Shown: positions 12,710 to 17,376 of the stretch, piece after piece
How the letters are laid out: each line of letters starts with the position of its first letter
Position numbering within the stretch: position 1 is the stretch's first letter
Assembly: GCA_934597345.1 (NCBI GenBank)
Contig: CAKTRJ010000038.1
Span: 1 to 17,376, forward strand
Length of the DNA stretch: 17,376 bases
Direction of reading: 5' to 3'
Origin: an uncultured Oscillospiraceae bacterium
GTDB taxonomy: Bacteria > Bacillota > Clostridia > Oscillospirales > Oscillospiraceae
Made by a program: the position numbers and the translations under genes
Notes under the pieces: generated by a model
Database searches by the model: none
What the model saw: only the letters and a program-made list of their open reading frames with translations
What the model was told of the DNA's origin: nothing

Positions 12710-13526
12710 AATTTGTTCTCTTGAATCGGGCGATGGCACAGCAGGTCAGGAACACCAGCAGATTCACCAGCACCACCGACGCGCCCACGGGGGTGCCGAT
12801 CAGGTAGGAGGCCGTCAGCCCCACGCAGAAGGACACCACGCTCAGCACGGCGGCGCAGATCACCACGCCCCGGAAGCTTTTCAGCACCCGCATAGCGCTG
12901 AGGGCCGGGAAGATCACCAGACTGGAGATCAGCATGGCGCCCATCATCCGCATACCCAGCACGATGGTCAGGGCTGTCAGCACGCTTAAAAGCGTGTTGT
13001 AAAGCCCCACCTTCACGCCGGTGGCCCGGGAGAAGCTCTCGTCAAAGGTGATGGCAAACAGTCGGTGGTAAAACAGCACGAACAGCGCCAGCACCGCCGC
13101 GCTCAGGCCTACGCTCAGTGCCACGTCGGCCCGGTCCATGGCCAGGATAGAGCCAAACATGTAGCTGTCCACGTCGGTGGTCATGCCGGTGGTCAGGGAG
13201 GTGACGATGATGCCCACCGCCAGCGCCGAGGCGGAGGTGACGGCGATGGCGGCGTCGGCTCCCATACGGCTGCGCTCGGTCATCCGCAGCAGACACAGCG
13301 CCGCCACGATCACCACCGGAATGGACACCGGCAGGGGCGACCAACCACAGGCCAGCGCCACGCTCAGCGCGCCGAAGGACACATGGCTCAGGCCGTCACC
13401 GATCATGGAGTACCGCTTCAGCACCAGCGGCACGCCCAGCAGCGCCGCGCACAGCGACACCAGGATACCCACCACGAAGGCCCGCAGGATAAAGGGATAG
13501 GTGAACATTTCCAGCAGCAGACTCAT
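12708..13526 (-). CDS. znuB: Zinc (metal) ABC transporter permease ZnuB-like
   Basis: This is the membrane channel subunit of an ABC-3 family importer for zinc or manganese. The 272 residues form about eight hydrophobic segments. The family signature GDGLSHVSFGALSVALA lies at about residues 43-59, and the region AITFDESFSRATGVKVGLYN contains the loop that contacts the ATPase. LGMRMMGAMLISSLVIFPALSA is another standard ABC-3 block. Its ATG overlaps the stop of the ATPase gene (ATGA), with GGAGGTGAGG upstream. It is the last gene of the zur-led operon, so zinc is the likely metal. The gene ends in a shared bidirectional terminator. Confidence 0.93.
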   Translation of the reverse strand: MSLLLEMFTYPFILRAFVVGILVSLCAALLGVPLVLKRYSMIGDGLSHVSFGALSVALACGWSPLPVSIPVVIVAALCLLRMTERSRMGADAAIAVTSASALAVGIIVTSLTTGMTTDVDSYMFGSILAMDRADVALSVGLSAAVLALFVLFYHRLFAITFDESFSRATGVKVGLYNTLLSVLTALTIVLGMRMMGAMLISSLVIFPALSAMRVLKSFRGVVICAAVLSVVSFCVGLTASYLIGTPVGASVVLVNLLVFLTCCAIARFKRTN

Positions 13527-14242
13527 GCGTCCTCACCTCCGAACTTCTCGCCGTAGGGCGAGGCCAGATATTCCGCCGTGGTGCCGAAGAACCATCCTTT
13601 ATGTCCCGCGTGGAGAATGTGATCGGCGTATTTCAGGGCGTTCTGCAGATCATGGGTCACCATGACGATGGCGATGCCCTCGGTACGGTTCAGGTATTCC
13701 AGCGTGTGATACATGTCGTGGGCGGCCTCCGGGTCAAGGCCCGTCACCGGCTCGTCCAGGATCAGCAGCTCGCCCGCCGCGCACAGGGCGCGGGACAGCA
13801 GCACCCGCTGCTGCTGCCCGCCGGACAGCTCCCGGTAGCAGCGGTCCTTCAGCTCCAGCACGCCCAGCTTGCCCATGTTCATCAGGGCCTTTGACTTCTC
13901 GGCGGCGGTGTAGAAGAACCGGCCTTTCCGGGCACTGAGAAAGCCCGACAGCACCACCTCGTACACCGTGGCGGGGAAGTCCCGCTGGGCGCGGGTCTGC
14001 TGGGGCAGATACCCGATGGCCCCGGCCCGGAGTGATTTATCCAGCACGATCTGGCCCTCCATGGGCTTCAAAAGGCCCAGCAGGCCCTTCAGCAGCGTGG
14101 ATTTGCCGCTGCCGTTCTCGCCCACGATGCACAGATAGTCGCCGCCGCGCACCTGAAAATTCAAATGGCTGCTGACGGCCCTGCCCTCGTAGCCCAGTGC
14201 CGCGTCACGGCAGTCGATCAGCAGCTTTTTCTCGTCATTCAT
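13523..14242 (-). CDS. znuC: Zinc (metal) ABC transporter ATP-binding protein ZnuC-like
   Basis: The ATPase subunit powers import of the metal delivered by the binding protein. The 239-residue protein shows Walker A GENGSGKST at 41-49, the Q-loop near YLPQQTR (about 78-84), the ABC signature LSGGQQQR at 139-146, Walker B LLILDEP at 159-165 and the switch histidine in MVTHDLQ. All catalytic parts are intact and the length is typical. It overlaps znuA upstream and znuB downstream by 4 bp each, so the three subunits are probably made in a coupled manner. ATG 14242 is preferred over the in-frame ATG two codons later, because the first forms the ATGA junction behind GGGAGGG. Confidence 0.95.
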   Translation of the reverse strand: MNDEKKLLIDCRDAALGYEGRAVSSHLNFQVRGGDYLCIVGENGSGKSTLLKGLLGLLKPMEGQIVLDKSLRAGAIGYLPQQTRAQRDFPATVYEVVLSGFLSARKGRFFYTAAEKSKALMNMGKLGVLELKDRCYRELSGGQQQRVLLSRALCAAGELLILDEPVTGLDPEAAHDMYHTLEYLNRTEGIAIVMVTHDLQNALKYADHILHAGHKGWFFGTTAEYLASPYGEKFGGEDA

Positions 14243-15210
14243 TGCAGTCCCTCCCGCAAAGCCTCTACGTTCTGTTCCATGAGGCTGAGATAAGTCGCGC
14301 CGCCGTCAAACTCCGTCCGGGACACCGTCTGGCAGGAGTGGAAGGTCAGCACCTTCGCGCCGGTGGTCTCGGCAATGGCGTCGGCCACCTTCCGGCTGCT
14401 CAATTCAATGGTATACACCACGGGGATCTCCTCGTCCTCCACCTTGTCGATGAGGTATTTCAGCGTGGCGAGAGACGGCTCCGTGTCGCTGGCGCAGCCG
14501 TGGAAGGCGGCGCGGTAATCAAGGCCGTACTCCTTACAGAAGTACAGCAGCGGGAACCGGTCGCCGAACACCAGCAAGCGTCGGTGTCCGGCCTCCACCA
14601 CCTCCCGGAAGGCCGCGTCCAGCCTGTCCAGCTGGGCCAGATAGTCCGTCAGGCGGGCCTGATAGCCCTCCCGATGGGCGGGGTCGGTCTGGCACAGGGC
14701 GTCGCAGATGGCCTGGCACAAAGCCTTGGCCAGCACGGGGGACGTCCACACATGCTCGTCATATTCGATATCGTCGCTGTCGTGGGTTTCGTGGTCATGG
14801 TCGTGGTCGTGCTCGTCGTGAGCGCCCTCCATGCCCTCGGCCCACTCCTCCGCCAGTGCCGACACCTGCGGCATCAGCGGCAGTGTCACGGCGATGTTCT
14901 CTCCGGCGGCGGACAGGATGTCGTCCACCCATGCCTCGCTCTCGCCGCCGTTATAGAGGAACACATCAGCCTGAGACAGGGTGATCACGTCCAGCGGCGT
15001 GGGCTCGAAGCTGTGGGTCTCCTTCCCGGCGGCCACCAGCAGCGTCACGTCCACGTCGTCGCCGCCGATCTGGCGGGCAAAATCGTAGTAGGGGAACACG
15101 GAACATACCACCTGCAATCTGCCGTCCTCCACCTTCTGGCGATCGGCGCAGCCGCAGAGGCCCGCTGCCAGCGTCAGGGCCAGCAGCAGCGCAAAAAGCC
15201 GCTTTCTCAT
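14239..15210 (-). CDS. znuA: Zinc ABC transporter substrate-binding lipoprotein ZnuA-like
   Basis: This is the extracellular zinc-capturing protein of the importer. The 323 residues begin with a lipoprotein signal (MRKRLFALLLALTLAAGLCGC, lipobox LCGC with Cys21; shown as RLFALLLALTLAAG and LCGC). The mature part has KETHSFEPTP with the ligand His66, a histidine/aspartate-rich loop at about 131-144 (HDEHDHDHDH) typical of zinc-binding ZnuA, and DEHVW with His153. Where many relatives have a third histidine before an aromatic motif, this one has FGDRFPLLYF, as in a Firmicute subgroup. I chose ATG 15210 because it forms an ATGA overlap with zur behind GGGAGG; longer readings lack a signal at the start. 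It also overlaps znuC by 4 bp. Confidence 0.93.
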   Translation of the reverse strand: MRKRLFALLLALTLAAGLCGCADRQKVEDGRLQVVCSVFPYYDFARQIGGDDVDVTLLVAAGKETHSFEPTPLDVITLSQADVFLYNGGESEAWVDDILSAAGENIAVTLPLMPQVSALAEEWAEGMEGAHDEHDHDHDHETHDSDDIEYDEHVWTSPVLAKALCQAICDALCQTDPAHREGYQARLTDYLAQLDRLDAAFREVVEAGHRRLLVFGDRFPLLYFCKEYGLDYRAAFHGCASDTEPSLATLKYLIDKVEDEEIPVVYTIELSSRKVADAIAETTGAKVLTFHSCQTVSRTEFDGGATYLSLMEQNVEALREGLQ

Positions 15211-15614
15211 GGCGTTTCCTCCCGGCCGCAGCGCTCGCACAGACCGTAAAACAGCGTGCGGCGGGGGTCGATGCGGAAGTGGTGCTCCCGCTCCAGATGC
15301 TGGTACAGCTCCCCCAGATGAGAGCAGTCCAGATGCCGGATGGCGCCGCATTTTTCGCACTTCAGCAGAAAGCAATTGCCCTCGTCATGGGCGGTGCAGT
15401 ATTGATAGTAGGCCCCGGCGTCGGTGACCACCTTGTGGACAAGGCCCTGCTGGGCCAGCCGCTCCAGCTGCCGGTACACGGTGGTCAGACCGATGGCCTG
15501 CCCCTGGGCATGGAGCTGCTCCGCCAGCTCCGCGGCGGTGGCGCAGCCCTCCGGACTGCGCTGGACGCCCTCCAGCACCGCCCGCTGCTGCCGGGTCATA
15601 TAGGTAACAGACAT
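15207..15614 (-). CDS. zur: Fur-family regulator, likely zinc uptake regulator Zur
   Basis: Fur-family repressors bind DNA when loaded with metal. The 135-residue protein has the winged helix (about 1-75, with GLTTVYRQLERLAQQGLVHK at about 42-61) and the dimer/metal domain with two structural zinc motifs, CEKC (86-89) and CERC (126-129), and histidines in HLDCSHLGEL and EREHHFRIDP. Its place at the head of an ATGA-linked znuACB operon, with a consensus promoter and a palindrome over the start site, makes Zur more likely than Fur or PerR (inference). ATG 15614 follows GGAGG by 8 nt. It probably represses its own operon. Confidence 0.9.
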   Translation of the reverse strand: MSVTYMTRQQRAVLEGVQRSPEGCATAAELAEQLHAQGQAIGLTTVYRQLERLAQQGLVHKVVTDAGAYYQYCTAHDEGNCFLLKCEKCGAIRHLDCSHLGELYQHLEREHHFRIDPRRTLFYGLCERCGREETP

Positions 15615-15636
15615 GTGCTTGCCTCCAATTTGAAAA

Positions 15637-15651
15637 TGAAAACCAATTTCA
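15637..15651. promoter_or_regulatory. Candidate Zur box
   Basis: TGAAA-ACCAA-TTTCA is a 15-bp palindrome directly downstream of the -10 box of the zur operon, at the expected transcription start. It is A/T-rich like Fur-family boxes but does not closely match the published Zur consensus. A direct repeat CCAATTT flanks it (15625-15631 and 15643-15649). Confidence 0.45.
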
Positions 15652-15652
15652 G

Positions 15653-15680
15653 ATTATAGCAGATGCAGAAAATTTGTCAA
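15653..15680 (-). promoter_or_regulatory. Promoter of the zur-znuACB operon
   Basis: On the minus strand consensus TTGACA (15675-15680) and consensus TATAAT (15653-15658) are spaced by 16 bp. Such a strong core promoter fits a repressor-controlled operon. Confidence 0.8.
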
Positions 15681-15942
15681 GCAAGGGCGCAGCAAAATTT
15701 ACAAGGGGCCACTTTTTGTTAACGTTATCTTAATACATCGCCGTTAAGAACTTAACAGCTTGCTCACTGTTTCTTTTTGGGAAAAACCGGAATTCCCGCG
15801 AAATTTGTTGATTGTTTTCTCTGCTTTTGCTGCATTTTTGCTTTTATTCTGCGCAAATTGTCTCATTAACACATGTTAAGTTTTCGTTCACAAATTGTTA
15901 AAACAGTAGAATGTTGCGTTAAATTTTTATAAATATTCCTAA
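15681..15942. other. AT-rich intergenic control region with GTTAA palindromes
   Basis: This stretch is far richer in A and T than the genes around it and holds no convincing gene. It contains two 6-2-6 palindromes, GTTAAG-AA-CTTAAC (15743-15756) and TTAACA-CA-TGTTAA (15866-15879), a GTTAAC (15718-15723) and further GTTAA copies near 15897 and 15919. A GGGAA/TTCCC pair lies near 15779-15798. The repeated half-site suggests binding sites for a regulator of the downstream transporter, not recognised further. Confidence 0.5.
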
Positions 15943-15971
15943 TTGCGGCAAAGCGGTAAATCCTGTATACT
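15943..15971 (+). promoter_or_regulatory. Promoter of the sodium symporter gene
   Basis: TTGCGG (15943-15948) and TATACT (15966-15971) are spaced by 17 bp. The leader of about 110 nt can form a hairpin CCTGA..ACAG/CTGT..TCAGG (15981-16006) before the AAGGAG ribosome site. I could not match it to a known riboswitch. Confidence 0.6.
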
Positions 15972-16086
15972 TTTTAATAACCTGATGACAGCCCGCTGTT
16001 TTCAGGCCGCCGTTTCCGCAAGGAAGGCTTCGGACGCGGCGCACGTTTCCCAACAGGGGAGCGAATAAAAATAAGGAGAGAAAACA

Positions 16087-17376
16087 ATGGAAGAAAGAAA
16101 AGGCTTTGGATCCAATTTTGGATTCCTGATGGCTGCTGTGGGTTCGGCGGTCGGTCTGGGCAACATCTGGGGCTTCCCCAATAAGATGGGTGCCTCCGGC
16201 GGCGCGCTGTTCCTGATCCTGTATCTGGTGCTGGCTGTTCTGTGCGGCTTCATCGTCATGGTGGGCGAGCTGGCCCTGGGCCGTAAGACCGGCCAGGGCG
16301 CTGTTGGCGCTTACAAGGTGCTCAGCAAGAAGTTCAGCTGGATGGGCTGGCTGGGCATCCTGTCCGCGTTCTTCATCCTGTTCTTCTACTGCGCGCTGGG
16401 CGGCTACTGCATCAAGTACACCGTCCTGAACGTGGGCGATCTGTTCAACGCCGGATTCGGCTCCAACGGCCTCAGTGGTGCCGAGATCTTCGGCAACTTC
16501 ATGGGCAACCCTGCTGAGGCCATTATCTACGGTCTGATCTTCGTGGCCCTGACCATGATCATCGTTATGGGCGGCATCGGCGGCGGTATCGAGAAGGTCT
16601 GCTCCGTTGGTATGCCCTGCCTGTTCGTGGCCCTGATCATCTGCATCATCCGCGCCTGCACCCTGCCCGGCGCTGTGGACGGCCTGAAGTACATGTTCGT
16701 TCCCGGCTGGGCCGTTGCCAACGGTGTCATTGAGAAAGCCCCCAGCTTCTTTGAAGTCCTTTCCACCGCCGGTGGTCAGATGTTTTTCTCTCTGTCTCTG
16801 GGCATGGGCGCCATGATCACCTACGGTTCCTATCTGGATAAGAAGGAGCATCTGGAAAAGAACGCCATCCTCATCGTGGTCATGGATACGCTGGTGGCTC
16901 TGATGGCCGGTCTGTGCGTTATCCCCGGCCGTTTCGCGCTGGATCCTGACGGCGCTCTGGGCGGCCCGTCCCTGCTGTTCGTCACCATGCAGAACGTGTT
17001 CCACAAGATGGGCGCTGTCGGTCCTATCTTCGGCATCCTGTTCTATCTGCTGGTTGTGTTCGCCGCTATCTCTTCCTCCATCTCCCTGCTGGAGGTCGTT
17101 GTGGCCCACTTCGTCGACAAGGCTCGTGAGGCCGGTAAGGGCGACAAGCGTAAGACTTACACCCTGATCGCCGCCGCCTGCGTTGGTGTGGGCTGCATTC
17201 TGGTCTGCGCCGACTCTCTGGGCAACGCCGGTATCGCACCGTGGCAGCTGCTGGGTCTGGAAAGCTATTCCGGTTGGAATGACTGCTGGCTGGACTTCTG
17301 GGATATGCTGTCTGAGGGCGTTATGATGCCTCTGGGTGCGCTGCTGATGTCCCTGATGATCGGCTGGGAGATCGGC
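16087..17376 (+). CDS. Sodium-dependent transporter, neurotransmitter:sodium symporter family (3' end cut)
   Basis: NSS/SNF (LeuT-like) proteins import amino acids or amines with sodium. The reading frame is open for 430 codons from ATG 16087 to the window edge, so the C-terminus is missing. TM1 carries the sodium-site motif AVGSAVGLGNIWGFP (about 17-31) followed by GASGGALFLILYL. About ten hydrophobic segments are visible, including FFSLSLGMGAMITYGSY (TM6/7 region) and VVFAAISSSISLLEVVV (TM8 region, where Ser/Thr residues bind sodium). The common NxWRFP is NIWGFP here, so the usual extracellular gate arginine is absent. AAGGAG lies 8-9 nt upstream of the ATG. Codons are less extreme in GC than in spoIIE, resembling the ribosomal genes, which suggests high expression. 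The substrate is unknown. Confidence 0.92.
   Translation, partial: MEERKGFGSNFGFLMAAVGSAVGLGNIWGFPNKMGASGGALFLILYLVLAVLCGFIVMVGELALGRKTGQGAVGAYKVLSKKFSWMGWLGILSAFFILFFYCALGGYCIKYTVLNVGDLFNAGFGSNGLSGAEIFGNFMGNPAEAIIYGLIFVALTMIIVMGGIGGGIEKVCSVGMPCLFVALIICIIRACTLPGAVDGLKYMFVPGWAVANGVIEKAPSFFEVLSTAGGQMFFSLSLGMGAMITYGSYLDKKEHLEKNAILIVVMDTLVALMAGLCVIPGRFALDPDGALGGPSLLFVTMQNVFHKMGAVGPIFGILFYLLVVFAAISSSISLLEVVVAHFVDKAREAGKGDKRKTYTLIAAACVGVGCILVCADSLGNAGIAPWQLLGLESYSGWNDCWLDFWDMLSEGVMMPLGALLMSLMIGWEIG

Noticed and set aside
14197..15249. Plus-strand open frame opposite znuA
   Set aside because: A shadow of the znuA frame. The VVGFVVMVVVVLVV stretch is the antisense of the His/Asp codons, not a real membrane helix.
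15978..16086. Amino-acid riboswitch (glycine or lysine type) in the symporter leader
   Set aside because: One hairpin is visible but the leader is too short for a lysine riboswitch and lacks recognisable glycine aptamer cores.
15919..17109. Minus-strand open frame opposite the sodium symporter gene
   Set aside because: It is Gln/His/Asp-rich with no domain, while the plus frame has full NSS motifs, a ribosome site and a promoter.

Overview
ORGANISM. The sequence suggests a GC-rich, low-branching Firmicute of the Clostridia, most likely an Oscillospiraceae/Ruminococcaceae-type gut anaerobe (inference). It has strong Gram-positive Shine-Dalgarno sites (AAGGAGG), an endospore gene (spoIIE), a QueT-type ECF transporter subunit, the rpsF-ssb-rpsR order and a Zur-led zinc uptake operon. 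Coding DNA is clearly GC-rich, while several intergenic stretches are AT-rich. I saw no rRNA, tRNA, CRISPR array, phage or transposase gene.

LAYOUT. (1) 1-670: a roughly 420-bp structured repeat, then a 59-bp copy of the truB 5' end, then an array of four short hairpins. (2) 671-2449: truB and ribF, 3 bp apart, closed by a terminator shared with the convergent gene. (3) 2488-2948: a small XRE-type regulator gene and a divergent 54-aa acidic ORF with a palindrome between them, in DNA of lower GC. (4) 2956-3203: a half copy of the structured repeat. (5) 3357-5684: spoIIE with a Spo0A-like promoter, then a small tail-anchored protein. (6) 5685-5963: a REP/MITE-like repeat, a terminator and an extended -10 promoter. 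(7) 5964-8660: dus, an ECF sigma factor, a membrane anti-sigma-like protein and queT, every junction a 4-bp ATGA overlap. (8) 8657-9893: rpsF-ssb-rpsR with its own promoter, a folded leader and a terminator. (9) 9913-10346: the full copy of the structured repeat. (10) 10421-12622: an FMN-dependent alpha-hydroxy-acid dehydrogenase-like gene, then a LysE exporter divergent from an HxlR regulator. (11) 12708-15614, minus strand: zur-znuA-znuC-znuB, again all ATGA overlaps. (12) 15615-16086: an AT-rich control region with repeated GTTAA palindromes. (13) 16087 to the window end: a neurotransmitter:sodium symporter family gene, cut by the edge.

HOW THE GENES WORK TOGETHER. Most of the window is housekeeping: tRNA modification (truB, dus, queT), flavin cofactors (ribF), translation and replication (rpsF, ssb, rpsR), zinc homeostasis and sporulation control. 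The unusual material is intergenic. The repeat at 1-420, 2956-3203 and 9913-10346 has homologous inverted arms. Each arm carries three nested hairpins whose stems differ in sequence between copies and between arms but stay base-paired, as expected if the fold itself is selected. A long GC-rich stem sits in the middle. It encodes no evident protein. I regard it as the best candidate here for an undescribed element (a non-autonomous mobile element or a structured RNA/DNA element).
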